Positions 27,142 through 37,760 of a stretch of 64,000 nucleotides of DNA are shown one piece after another. Source of the DNA: Teratosphaeria epicoccoides (taxonomy: Eukaryota > Ascomycota > Dothideomycetes > Mycosphaerellales > Teratosphaeriaceae); contig JADDMT010000005.1 of NCBI GenBank assembly GCA_021401465.1, positions 310,001 through 374,000 of the forward strand. The letters are read 5' to 3'. Every line of letters starts with the position of its first letter. The stretch's first letter is position 1. The notes below the pieces were generated by a model that saw only the letters and a list, made by a program, of their open reading frames with translations, made no database searches and was not told where the DNA came from. The position numbers and the translations under genes are program-made.

Positions 27142-27929
27142 CGCAGTACTAGCCTGTGGGCAGCTCTTTCCAATGAACGGTGAGTCAACTACAGCAGATC
27201 TCGTGGGTATGCCTTTGACAAATCTGCCGGGGAACGATGAGTGTGAGACTCCTAAGGGCAAATGAACATCACGTCCAGAGACGCTCACCTCGGACTGGGA
27301 GCAGCCAAGGGAGGCGAATCCACATGACGCCTCAGGTGTGCCGCAACTGGACTGGGATGCCCAATTCCTGTTGGCAAAGCTTGATGCTGGTGCCCCTGCC
27401 GTCTCGCTTCCTCCGACTCGGTCGCCAAGCTCAGGAGGGCGCATTCCCGCTGCAGCATATCAATCGACAATCGTGCGGAGGATCTTGAGCCTCGGTATAG
27501 CGGCGCACAGCTGGTCCTGCAGCAAATTGAACCATCAGAAAATTGTGGGCTTTCGTATGTTCTCATGTAGCTACCCTACAGCTTCGCCTTCTCAAATCGG
27601 CGCATGCGTGGTCAGTCCTTGCGGGACTTGGCACACACAACACGCTTGCCGAACTCGCAACATTTGTCAGACTGAGCGTCGGGGTCCGGAACCCCTCAGC
27701 CCACGCTGTTGATGCGGGTGGCGATCAGCGCGACTCGTCACATAGGAGGCTGGTAGAGGCCACGGTCGGTGGCACCTACCACCACTCACAGCACAATGGG
27801 CCATCGCCGCTGCTCAGCTGCCTCTGGACTCGGCCCGTTGACCTCAAGGCCAATTCTCTTCCTCATGGTGTGGCAGCGTTGAATACACTTGGGTCTATTG
27901 AATTAATGCGCGATTACATGCCTGGAAAC
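27142..27929. other. Intergenic upstream of DAAO
   Basis: ORFs up to 129 codons on the plus strand (27543-27932) lack any domain, start context or composition typical of the neighbours. The segment may contain part of the decayed ankyrin locus, but I could not extend the homology. Confidence 0.4.
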
Positions 27930-28780
27930 TAGGTGAGAAATGCTCGCACGCCCTGCCTTTCCATATGCCATTCCCATCCATAATTGCGCTTACGCCCACA
28001 CCTTCTGACGCGAGCCCGTTCAAGCATCCATGCTACTGCTTCACTGGGGTTGTTTCGGCGAGCGAGGTCGAGCGCGCTTGATAGAACCATAAGACCGTTG
28101 CGGCATTGCAGCACCTGGGGAGCTGCGCCATGCGCCAGGAGCGTCCAGATCACGTCACGGTGCAAGCGGTATGGAACGGTGTGCGTCGCGGGAAGGCACC
28201 TCGGAGTGTGTAGGCCACAGGGTCCTCGAATTCGAGGCCGCCTCGTGCAGTAAGACTTTGAATAGCTTGCACTGTCATTTTGTTTCCTTTGGGCGGCGCG
28301 ATGCAACAGTTTCCCTTTCGTCACATCGCCTCGTGCTTGGAGGAGAAGCTCGATGACGGGAGCAGCACCGTCCACAACAGCACTAGACATCGGTGTCCCG
28401 CCAGTGTTTCCCGCCAGTGTTCGATTCGACATTGGGTTCTGCGCCCTTATCGAGAAGATGTTCAACGAGGGGCTGACTGTCGACTGCGTAGCTACACGTT
28501 GATTGTCAGCCTAGAGTTACGGTATTTGGGGACCTGCGTCCTTACCAGAGCATTGAAACCACGGTGCCACTATACAGCTGCTGGTTGACCGGCAAGCCCT
28601 TTGATAGGAAGACACCGACGATGTCGGTCCTCCCAGTTCTTGTTGCGGTGTAAATCGTGTTGTCATTCACTTAAGCGCCTTCAGCAATCAAAACTTCGAT
28701 GCCAGCTGCGCAGGCCCGCTGCACGCAAGCCAGCACCATAGCTGCGAAATCTATTGGCGAGCATGCGAAGCACATATTGA
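27930..28780 (-). pseudogene. Ankyrin-repeat protein pseudogene
   Basis: Reading the minus strand, ankyrin-like pieces follow each other in different frames. ACAAGIEVLIAEGA, then a stop, then VNDNTIYTATRTGRTDIVGVFLSKG. A canonical-looking intron (about 28545-28492) comes next, then AVDSQPLVEHLLDKGAEPNVESNTGG. A frameshift leads to TPMSSAVVDGAAPVIELLLQARGDV, and two further frame changes to RTPFHTACT and DVIWTLLAHGAAP..ALDLARRNNPSEAVAWMLER. Damage therefore includes one TAA (28671-28673) and at least three frameshifts. The first frameshift is exactly explained by a 13-bp tandem duplication. Ankyrin proteins bind other proteins; no fused enzymatic domain is visible. Confidence 0.75.
28396..28421 (+). 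repeat. Perfect 13-bp tandem duplication causing a frameshift
   Basis: The unit TCCCGCCAGTGTT occurs twice in direct tandem (28396-28408 and 28409-28421). Removing one copy restores a continuous ankyrin frame on the minus strand, so this looks like a replication-slippage lesion in the pseudogene. Confidence 0.9.
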
Positions 28781-28789
28781 CAGTCCATG

Positions 28790-29355
28790 TTTGATGAGAC
28801 TAGACACTGCTGGTCAGCGAACTCCGGTGTTAAAAGAAAGCTATCATTCGGCAATTCCATGTTGATGCTCGGTTGTCGCTCTCGGAAGGGGTTGCGATAT
28901 CATGCATTTGGGTCTAGGAGATATTTGGGAGAAAACATGCTATTCGATACATTAGCACAGACTGGTGATGTGTGCGTGAGCCGTGCGATACATGAGGAAG
29001 GTCAAGGAAGTGGATTAGGTCTGCTCCCTAGCTTGAAGAGCATCTCACCAGCTCTTTGATCATCTCGGATTCCTCTACGTACCACGTTGGCTGACCCTTC
29101 AATTCAGCATAAGGAGGACTACCAAGACAGACAAGACGCGCCCCCCACATTGTGCAGGTTGTACCTCAAGGCCTCTGGTCCAATGCCTGACCCATCATCA
29201 ATGCCGGACTTTCGTCACTCATTCCAAACCCAACGCCACTCATACATGCAAATATTTTCATGCAACGCCTCCGGCGCGAACCCGATATCGTTGGGAGACC
29301 AAGGCGAGAAACAATTTCATATACAACAACATCCCGAGGCATTCCGCCAGCCAGA
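28790..29355. other. Intergenic, kinesin 3' side
   Basis: No gene seen. It contains the presumed 3' UTR of the kinesin gene and the 5' end of the decayed ankyrin locus. Confidence 0.45.
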
Positions 29356-32300
29356 TCACTTCTTCTTGGCCGTTCCAATGTGCGTGCCGTGCACCTTGCT
29401 GCCAAACAGCAGCGAGCTTCTGCTCTCCTGCCAGTGAGCCTGAAGAGGGGAGAGGTGCAGAAGCATGAGCGTCCGACTAGACTTGCCGTTGGCAGCCGTG
29501 CCGCCCAAAGACGACTGCAGTAGATATGTGAGCTAGATGCAGCAATTAGCGAGTTTCCATGAGCAGCGACTATTGGCATCATACCAACCTTGGAGTTTCT
29601 GTACGGGATATGGCTCTCATCTCCCTTTTTGTTGCCCAGCGCAGCAATCACGTCGCCAAGTGAAGAAAGCGACTTGTTGATCGCTGCGGTCTCCTTGGCC
29701 CGGTTGCCTTCCGCACCAGACTGCTTCAGACGCTCGGAGCCGGCCAAGTCCACCAGGTTGAGAACGCCTTCGGAGGATTCGCTGGTAGCATCGCACTTGC
29801 CCTTCAAGGTCAGAATGAAGATGCTGTGGGAGCGCGAAGATCGTTCGTTCGCCTTCGTAGCAGCAACGCGCCTGTTCTTTGCCGCAGTGTCCAAAAGCTT
29901 CTCGACCGCCTGCTCAGTATAGCTTGCCGCCTTCTCGCCATCGCCTGCAGTAGGCGCAGCAGGCGGCCAATTGCCTTGATCCTCCGGCGGAGGCCATAGA
30001 GTCGACGACGACAGATTGGTGACCGTGGTTTTGCCGGAGACAGGATCGTGGTGAATCTCGTGCTTGGCCTTCTTCTTACCTCTGACACTCGCGCCAAGGT
30101 CTTCGTCGTCGTCCCAGGTCTTGGCATCGCCAAGCAAGTCGTTGATAGTCTCATTGTAGACTTCGGCGAAGGAAGCTTCGACCGTGTACTCCCAGCCCTT
30201 TTCCTTCAGTCGCTGCATTTCCGATAGCAGCAAAGCGATCGACGATGGAATGATGCCGCTCGGCCCAGACATGCCGTATGTTTTCCCGCTACCAGTCTGA
30301 CCATACGACAGAATGGACACATTGTAGCCGTCTACGACACTCTGAATCAAGTCTCGACAATCTCCAAAGACCTGCTGATTGGCAGAGCCAGGTCCAAAGA
30401 TGCGGTCGAAAACATAATTGTGCTTCTCGTTGCGTTCTCTGCCGGTGGCGGACAAGGTCGTGGGAGCATGGACTACCATCTCTTTGCATCCGTCCAGAGA
30501 GTCGACATCGGGATACTCTACTCGTGCCGGCTCTTCCTCGCCCGCAAGCAGCGGCCGTGTTCGCACAAAAACACGAATGTTGCCACGCAATTCCAAGATC
30601 ATCGCGTTCAGCTTACGCCTTATCACCTCCTCCTTGCGAAGGATCTCCAAAGTGCTCTCCCGCGCTGTGATTGCATCCTGCAGCTTCTCGCTCATGGTAG
30701 TGAACTCATGGCTTTGGGCTTCCTGATTGCCCTCCAAAAAGTGCGTCTTCGAAATCAAAGCTGTCTTCTCCTGGTCTAGGATAGCCACTTTTTGCTCCTC
30801 TGCTGTGATTCGTGCTCTCAAGCTGGTAATTGTGGCATTGGCGGCTTCCAGCTGATTCTTGAAACTTTCGAGACTATTGCGTAGCTCTTGCACTTCTATA
30901 GCTGACTCGGACGCCCTGCTCTCACCGGCATGCCGCAGCTCGTCCAGCTGTACCTGAAGCTTGGCTTTCTCGCGCTCGTACCTACCGCGCTGCTCATCCT
31001 GCTCCTGCCAATGCTGTGTAGTCATATCTGCCATCTCCGAGGCGTGCTCTTTCTGCAGCTTCTGCTTCAAAATATCCATCTCTCGGGCATGACGGTCCGC
31101 ATCTCGTTCACGCTCTCGTGCCAATGCCTCGATGTCCTTCTTCAGCTTGCTGCCAACCTCCGAGAGTGCTCTTTCATGCTTGCGTTCGATGTCCTGAAGG
31201 TCTCGCTCGTTGTCTCGTCTCGATTGGCGTAAATCACTCGTAACCGTATGTAGGTCGGCTCGCACTCGTTCGAGATCGCTGGTTAACGTACGGTTCGAAG
31301 AAGTCAACTCGGTATTTAGCTGCGTGAGCTCTTGCACTGCTTCATGTGAGCCTCTCTGCCTCTCACAGTTGCAATGGATGTTGCACACACCCCGGTTTTT
31401 ATATAGATTCAGAGACTCCTCTGTTGCACTTTTCGTATCGGCGGCAGAGGCCATCTGATGCTCCAGAGCTTTGAACATCACCTCGATGTCCTCGAGGCGA
31501 CCTTTCGTGTCCCATGCTGGAACAGGCGTAAGCGACTCTTTCGTCAAAAAGACTGGCATTGGGTCTGCACGCTTGGTCGTTCTGGGAGTATACAAGCCAT
31601 TCAAAGATGGCTTGTGCTTCAAAGGGGAAGGGGTAAACAGTGCTTGGGACGATTGTGCATGACGTAGGGAAGGATTAGGTGAACACGCGAACTTGGGGAT
31701 CTTGGAAGGCGAACGCTCCTCCTTGATGCTCTCAAGACTCGGCTCATGCTTTGGGGCCAACGGCGTGCGATGCTGAGTTGTGAGGCTCAAGCCAGCAAAC
31801 GCGGTAGCGAGCGAGATGTCGCGTTTATGTTGAATCGCCGACGGTTGCTGTACAATTAATGAATCGCTTGAAGAGCCAGACGATTGACGCGAGCCCGGCT
31901 CAGCTGCCGAGCTGGACCTGTCGCTACAGCTCCGCGCGTAGGAACCAGAGTGTTGAAATCTGGCATCCGTACCCGCTGCTGATTGCGATTGCTGGCGTAG
32001 ATCTTCATATGTGCGCGTCTTGCGGAGAGCCACAGAATTCAAGGACATGGTGTGAGTACCTTTGCGCTTGCCCATGATTCCAGACTCCGTGTCCTCCTCC
32101 TCCTCCTCCACCACAGACTGGACTGCTGCTGCTTCCGCTCGGCTCGGTGCTCGCGCGTGTCGGATGCCGTTCGATCGATTGGCAGGAATACCGCTGGCTG
32201 AGGAGGCAATCGAGGAGCCGCGCACGCCAAGGAGACTGGAGCCATTGCGCTGAGTGCTGTTCAGTGCAGGCCTCGTCGTTGGTGGTGGAATGTGCGAGCG

Positions 32301-32585
32301 CGGTGGATTGAGCGGCTCGCCTGCACGTTCAGCCAGCGTCTTCCTCTTGGTCATCGACTCGGGTACTGCGCTGGTATGAGTTCCACTGATACTTCTCGCT
32401 GTCCGTCCGACAGCCCCGTTGCTCGCGTTGTCCTTACAGCCCGGTAACTTGTGCTTGGCCGGTATCAGACTCGGTGGCGCCATGCTTGCTGCTCCATTGC
32501 TGCGCGAGTTCAGGTCACTCGCTGTCGTCTCCAGCATTGGCAGCCGTGAAGGCGGTTTGAGACCACTGGGTCGAGCATTCTCCAT
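29356..32585 (-). CDS. Kinesin-14, C-terminal minus-end motor (Kar3/KlpA type)
   Basis: Two exons, 32585-29589 and 29532-29356, give 1,057 residues. The N-terminal 350 residues are Ser/Arg-rich and disordered. A long coiled coil spans about 370-660 (LTSDLERVRADLHTVTSDL through KLQDAITARE). The neck LNAMILELRGNIRVFVRTRP leads into a C-terminal motor: P-loop GQTGSGKTYGM at about 762, switch I NERSSRSHSIF, switch II LVDLAGSERL. The intron (GTTGGT..CTAG, 56 nt) falls after YRNSK; the second exon resumes at LTYLLQSSLGG and ends HIGTAKKK. Without splicing the ORF runs on into non-kinesin sequence to 29166. The family acts in spindle assembly and microtubule crosslinking. Confidence 0.95.
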
Positions 32586-33125
32586 CGTGGCTCACGTGAG
32601 GCGCGCTGCAGGCGCGGGCAAGAAGAGGTGTGCACGATGCTCCACGACCGAAAGACAATGTCAAGGCCAGTCCTGTGCCATCGTAAACGCGATATCAACG
32701 AGATGATGTGCAAGAATAGAGAGATCTTGAAAAGTGGTTGGTTGCTGCAGCGCCCACTGTTGATCGCTGCACAAACAAACATGGCTTCTACTGTATTGTG
32801 CACGGTGCATAGCATAAAAGGGACGTCCCGTCCCGATCGCGACTTTCGCCTGACCACGTCACCCCGGTCTCTCACCTCGTTGTCCTCCCTTTGCCAAGGT
32901 GGCATGTGAAATTGAACTCCCGCCCGCGCATGTGACTCTCCCAGAACTTTTTCCCCCTTGCTGGGTTTCTTCTGACACTTGAACTTGATGCTGAACCCGC
33001 TCGCTCGTCCATCCGACACGGGTAGCAAGCAATGTGTTGGTAGGGTCAAAGAAACCTCGTGGATGGTGTGACCAGGAATCCTAGTCAGCACGCAATACCA
33101 GACGTTGTCATGCGCCACCACCGAG
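32586..33125. promoter_or_regulatory. Intergenic between divergent kinesin and acyltransferase genes
   Basis: 540 bp separate the two starts. A 238-codon minus-strand ORF overlaps this region and the acyltransferase 5' end but shows no domain and is judged chance. Confidence 0.45.
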
Positions 33126-34260
33126 ATGGAGAAGTACGGACAGTTTAGAGACAAAGGTAACACGCTTAACGACCCTAGATTGCTGCTGCAATGCATCTGA
33201 TGGCTTTCAAGGCTCTGGTATAGCACCTTTCTTCCCGGTATCGCGACCAGCTACAAGCACCCTCTGGCTGCCCTGGCATATCATCCTCGTATGCTTCCGA
33301 TTGCCACTCATCACCTTCGCCTGGATCGTCTGGCTGGTAATCATTCAATGGCTACCGGCTGGCTCAGTCCTGCGGAAAGCCAATCAGTGGTGCTTGTTGG
33401 GCATCCCAGGTGTTTGGTGGATTGACCTTCAGGTGGACGGAGTAAAGCGAGGCTCGCTGGCGCAAACGCCACAAAACAGACTGCCTCACCCTGGCACCAT
33501 CATTGCGAGCTCTTTTACTAGCCCATTGGATGTGCTGTATTTAGCAGCCATCTTCGACCCCATATTCACGCAAAGCGCACCGAACAGCAAACTTGTTCGT
33601 CCGATTAGCCAGGAGAGCGCACTCGCAGCCTGCTTCTGTGTGCAGAATCCCTTCAGCCTTTGCTCACAAGATCCGAAACAGCTTCCTCTTGCGGAGTTGG
33701 TAAAGCAGAACCCAGGAAGGATCGTCGTCGTTTTCCCGGAAGGCACAACCAGCAATGGCCGTGGTATCCTGCGCCTCTCACCCTCTCTGCTATCAGCACC
33801 AAGTAACACCAAGATATTCCCAGTCAGCCTGCGCTATACACCACCAGACGTTGTTACACCAATTCCTGGCTGGCTTGAAGCACTGAACTTCATCTGGCGC
33901 CTGAACAGTAGTCACAGCCACTGCATCCGCGTCAGAATAGGGGGTGCTATTACAATAACTCAAGCTGCTACAAGAGTACCGATACTAAGCACACCTTCAC
34001 CGGCAGCCAAGCAGAGATCGAGCGCGGCGCGCAATGGTTTCGAGTCTAACTACTTCGATACCCTTCAAGTGTCGCAGGCGCAGAAAGAGGCTGGCGATGA
34101 TCAGGATGAGGATCGCTTGGCTCTGAGGGAGAAGCAAGCATTGGATGCGATCGCGGACGACCTCGCCAGATTGGGCCGCGTAAAGCCGTTAGCATTGGGA
34201 ATGCAGGAGAAAGGCGATTTCGTGGAGGTGCGGAGGAAAGTGCGCAGGAGCAGGAAATGA
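33126..34260 (+). CDS. Lysophospholipid acyltransferase (Loa1/Vps66-like, PlsC domain)
   Basis: Exon 1 (33126-33156) encodes only MEKYGQFRDKG. A 55-nt intron (GTAACA..TCAAG) joins it to exon 2 (33212-34260), for 359 residues. The family-typical start MEKY..FRD-GSGIAPFFP is what fixes the first exon. A hydrophobic stretch (LPWHIILVCFRLPLITFAWIVWLVII) anchors it to membrane. The acyltransferase part has ASSFTSPLDVLYLAAIF (in the position of the NHxSxxD region) and the clear motif III VVVFPEGTTSNGRGIL. The yeast Loa1 homologue acylates lysophosphatidic acid at ER and lipid droplets. The C-terminal third is charged and probably cytosolic. The canonical HX4D histidine is not obvious, as is also seen in this subfamily. 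Confidence 0.85.
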
Positions 34261-35022
34261 TCGACGTGGCAAGTCAGCTAGTGATGGACTGATTCCGGGC
34301 GTACGTCTTTCCGTTGACAGAACATGATACCATCTTCTATCAATCTCATGTGACGACTCTGCTGACCTTATGCTGCCTGCCGTTGGCTCGCACAAGCACA
34401 TTTTGATGAAGTGTGTGAAGTGTCAAGCACTACCTCCCAGTATGTCTGGCCCCTTCAATCTGCGGGTTTATGAATTGAAAGATGCCTGGTGTCCGGGATG
34501 CAAAACAATGGGTTAGCAGAAGACCAAGAAGAAACTTGAGCAAAAATAGAGGGGTCCCGAAGGACAAGGCTGAGAGGAACGGCTTCATGCAACGTCCATC
34601 ATGGTACTTCTATGGGTAGCGAGCCACTCACGGACACCACAAACCCTCGAAGAAGGCAGCAGTGAGAAGATTCCTTGACTGAGTCTGATGGGCCGTCTTG
34701 TCGTTGACTACAACTTAGGACCGATCGACTGGCTCGACGTAGCGCCGTAACAGCACCCCGTCTTACCATTCGACCAGCTGCGCTGAAGTTACTTTACGAA
34801 TACAAGGATCAAATATTGACCGGCTTGAAGGGAGTTCCGACAATGAGCCGAGCGCTTTACGGCTCTACGGCTTTCACGAGATTGGAAGGAGCGGCCGGAG
34901 TTTGCCGGCCCACTTTGGCACGTGCACAAGATGCAGATTTTCGACAGCACATTCAAGCAAATTCCTTGGTACTTACACACTCACATACACAAAACACCAT
35001 CATCACAGAGCGTTCACCTACG
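34261..35022. other. Intergenic
   Basis: No gene seen. A D-arm-like string on the minus strand (about 34760-34790) was checked as a tRNA, but it lacks a proper T-arm and acceptor stem. Confidence 0.45.
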
Positions 35023-35764
35023 ATGAAGCGACAAATCTCACCTGGACCCAAGCCGTCGAAGCGCACTCGCTCCTCCGAGTCCTCCCAGGCTCTGGAGAAC
35101 GGTGCATCTACCGGTCTGGATTTTGGCAGCCTCGTGTCGCGTTCGAAGGACCGCATCAAGTCAACAGGCGAGCGCGAGATGCTCAAGTCGATTGACGCGG
35201 GCTCTCTGGGCGAGGAAGACGAGGAGGAGGAGGAGCAGGACGACGGCGACGACGATGACGATAAGGTGTTGGCGTGACAAGTGCCATGGGCGACGATGAT
35301 GGGCCGGAGTTGGACGGCGTTCCGCAGCTTGGTGCATCCAATCTCAAGAGACGCGAGGGGTTGAACACCATGCGTGCGATGTGGCAAGCAAGCCCGGCGG
35401 AGGTGTTGGACGAGTCTCTGCAGCCAAAGCAGCAGATTGGCGACGTGAGTACACCGCATATTGATGCAATAGTGGGCACTGACTAATACTTGCATAGATA
35501 TTTGTGACCAAGGAGGTGAAGAACTGGCGCGCGGACCTGTAGCTACAGCTCGGCGAGCTAAGCCGTCTTGCCGGTCACCAAGAGGTGAACGGGCGCTTGC
35601 CCGAGTACAGAGATATGAGGATGGCGGCGAGGGGTCAGACCCGGCAGCAAGACTCCTGGATCATGTTGTCCGATGTGAGAGCCATGAAGCAGGACTTGGA
35701 GGAGGATGGCCGTACCATGACGCCGTTTGATCAGGCTGGAAAATTCTGGTCGAGGAGCGGATAA
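35023..35764 (+). pseudogene. Conserved-type hypothetical nuclear protein, broken by a frameshift and an in-frame TAG
   Basis: Coding sequence starts at 35023 (MKRQISPGPKPSKRTRSSES). It runs through an acidic tract (GEEDEEEEEQDDGDDDDD) and hits a stop at about 35275. Adding one base near 35274 (GGC-GTG context) would continue as VTSAMGDDDGPELDGVPQLGASNLKRREGLNTMRAMW. A clean intron (35445-35497, GTGAGT..CATAG, CTGAC/CTAAT branch) joins to IFVTKEVKNWRADL, then TAG at 35540, then 73 more in-frame codons (LQLGELSRLAGHQEVNGRLPEYRDM..FDQAGKFWSRSG) to a TAA at 35762. I do not recognise a named family. It may be a recent pseudogene, an assembly error plus a real stop, or a gene with stop readthrough. 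Confidence 0.6.
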
Positions 35765-36166
35765 GACTAATGAAAGTCGGCAGACACACTACAGAATTTC
35801 GACAAGGCTAGATGAGTCCAAGGAAGCATGAATGATCGGAAGAAACGACCGGATGCAACTCGGATATCCAAATCTTACAACGAACACACCAACAACAAGC
35901 ATTAATACAAGAACATACTAAGAATGCTGTTGTAGAGGATCTTCACATCACGTATAAGCCGAGACACCATAGCACTATCACTATAACGAGAATATCACAA
36001 TAGCTCACGGCAATCACCATCGAACAGGCCTCTTCACAAGCAAACATTTCACACTCACCTTCCGCACCAGCCACCAACCCGTCAACCTGCGATCAACAAA
36101 ATCCCAGTGCTGTCAATGAGGTCTCTATGCCATCAACCAAATGACGGATCTGCGTGCTATCCCTCA

Positions 36167-36245
36167 GATCACCATGCCATCAACCAGTCATCATGCCATC
36201 AACTGGATCACAACGCCATCACCCGGATCACCATGCCATCAGCAA
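36167..36245 (+). repeat. Imperfect 20-nt tandem repeat, about four copies
   Basis: Units resemble GATCACCATGCCATCAACCA; one copy is 19 nt and the copies differ at 2-5 positions. A fifth partial copy (ATGCCATCAACCA) lies just upstream at about 36127. It is translated only in spurious ORFs. Confidence 0.75.
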
Positions 36246-36408
36246 AATCAAACGGCAGGTGGAGTTGGCAGTCAGGTCATGTGCATCAACAACACATCAC
36301 AGGCCGTTACAGTCTACATCATAAATCTTGCACCCAAATACCATGCCCTCAACACCCAGCAAGTCTATAAAAAAGCCAAACAGCAATAATCTTCCCATCC
36401 ACCATCAC

Positions 36409-36435
36409 CATCATCATCATCATCATCATCATCAT
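36409..36435 (+). repeat. (CAT)9 microsatellite
   Basis: Nine perfect CAT units in the 3' flank of the small secreted-protein gene, about 27 bp beyond its stop codon. Confidence 0.95.
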
Positions 36436-36461
36436 CGGCGCCCAAAGCTCACACAACATAA

Positions 36462-36970
36462 TCAAGCCTTAAACTCATACCTCATCCCCCTCCTCGGCCT
36501 CAACACCGGCGCCTCCTCCTCCTCCCTCTTCGTATCAGCAATCAACCCCGACCCTCCCGGCGTCGCCAGAACATTGTCGACCGCCTGCCTCACGCGGCCG
36601 GCCAAGCCAGAAACAGCCCTCTGATGGATAGCATGATGAGAGTGCCTAGCCCGGCGATGTCGGTGACGCTGTGCCATTGAGCGCTCGTCCGTGGTCGTCA
36701 CGAAGGCGTTATCGTTGTCCTGTTCCTCCTCGCGAGCGATGGGCCAAGCGGGAGTGGCTTCACGGTATGTGAGACCGGCGTGGATTTGTGCCTTTCGAAG
36801 GGGTGAGCTTGGTTGTCTTTGTTTTTGTGATGTTCATTTGGACGTACCTCAGATTCTCCCTCATGCCACCGACGCTCGATCTCATCAAAGTCTTCTGACG
36901 GTACAGGCTTGCACAGTACGGCGGAGCTGAAAGACGCTGCCAGCAGCAATGCTGTGACGGAGAAACGCAT
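36462..36970 (-). CDS. Small predicted secreted protein, basic His/Arg-rich
   Basis: Two exons, 36970-36848 and 36791-36462, joined by a 56-nt phase-0 intron (GTACGT..GAAAG), give 150 residues. The N-terminus MRFSVTALLLAASFSSAVLC is a textbook signal peptide, with cleavage likely after AVLC or nearby. The mature part starts acidic (PSEDFDEIERRWHEGESE). It then becomes basic and His-rich (QRHRHRRARHSHHAIHQR) and contains RR and KR dibasic sites that Kex2 could cut. It has at most one cysteine, so it is not a classical Cys-rich effector. No family recognised. The start is chosen at the signal peptide; the upstream frame extension lacks hydrophobicity. Confidence 0.7.
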
Positions 36971-37760
36971 GTTGATAATCAAGTGTTGCGTTCTGCTGCG
37001 TGCGAAGGTTTGCCGTTGAAGCAGGACAGTTTGAGTTGTCCTGCAATGGCCCTGCTTTAATCGAAATGACAACAAGGGCCAGACCGGTAGAAGTCAAAAT
37101 CGCTGAAACACACAGAGCCATGGAAGGAACAGAAGCCATACTTATTCTACCCACAAGCCTCAGCCAGCGGCACATGGTACCCTCCTTGATACGATTCCTG
37201 CCGCAAGGACACGATCATCACGGCCTCCTGCATCTGACAGCTCCACGCAAACTTGCTTCATGCAGCAAAAATGGCGTCGGAGCCAGAGACCGACAAAGGT
37301 GGCAGGTCAGGAACCCAGAAGCCAAGGTGTCTAGGACGCGCCAAGGAATGCGGATAGCAGTATAGCATAAAGTGGTTGCATGAAGGCTCGTGCCTGGAAT
37401 GAAGAAGTGCAGTCAGGCAAGCAAGGGAGGGCGGAAATGACGAATAAGCTCGCGGCTCTGTCCGTTTGGCTTGTGAAATGTCCTCCTTCTGACAGCTGGG
37501 TGACACAGACAGATGGGCCTCTGACCGGCCCCAAACGCCTTGAGGCATGATATGAAGCGCTATCTACTGATCAGCGCAAGGCGGAATCTATCTATATCAA
37601 TTGCTTCCTGTGCGGCCCATTGACGCCTGGTGGGTATCTTCGAATCTTCATCAATTACCACTGCAAATGCCGAACCCCGCGGTCATGCTTTTCCTTATCA
37701 TGCGGCTCTTCTATTCAACTTCAGTGAGAAGACAAATACGTTGGAGCATAGTCCGAGCCA
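36971..37760. other. Intergenic
   Basis: Promoter side of the secreted-protein gene and 3' side of the coiled-coil gene. ORFs of up to 121 codons lack any coding signature. Confidence 0.45.

Larger units (their letters stand above)
35765..36461. other. Intergenic with short tandem repeats
   Basis: Downstream flank of the secreted-protein gene. It holds an imperfect 20-nt repeat array and a CAT microsatellite (listed separately). No gene. Confidence 0.5.

Noticed and set aside
27543..27932. 129-codon plus-strand ORF near the ankyrin pseudogene
   Set aside because: No domain, no neighbouring exon signals; treated as chance.
32510..33226. 238-codon minus-strand ORF upstream of the kinesin
   Set aside because: It overlaps the first exon and intron of the acyltransferase and the kinesin 5' end, has no domain and an odd Cys/His/Ser composition.
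34740..34795. tRNA-like string on the minus strand (GCGCAGCTGGTCGAATGGTAAGAC)
   Set aside because: The D-arm resembles a tRNA, but there is no T-loop consensus (GGTTCRANYCC) and no pairing acceptor stem.
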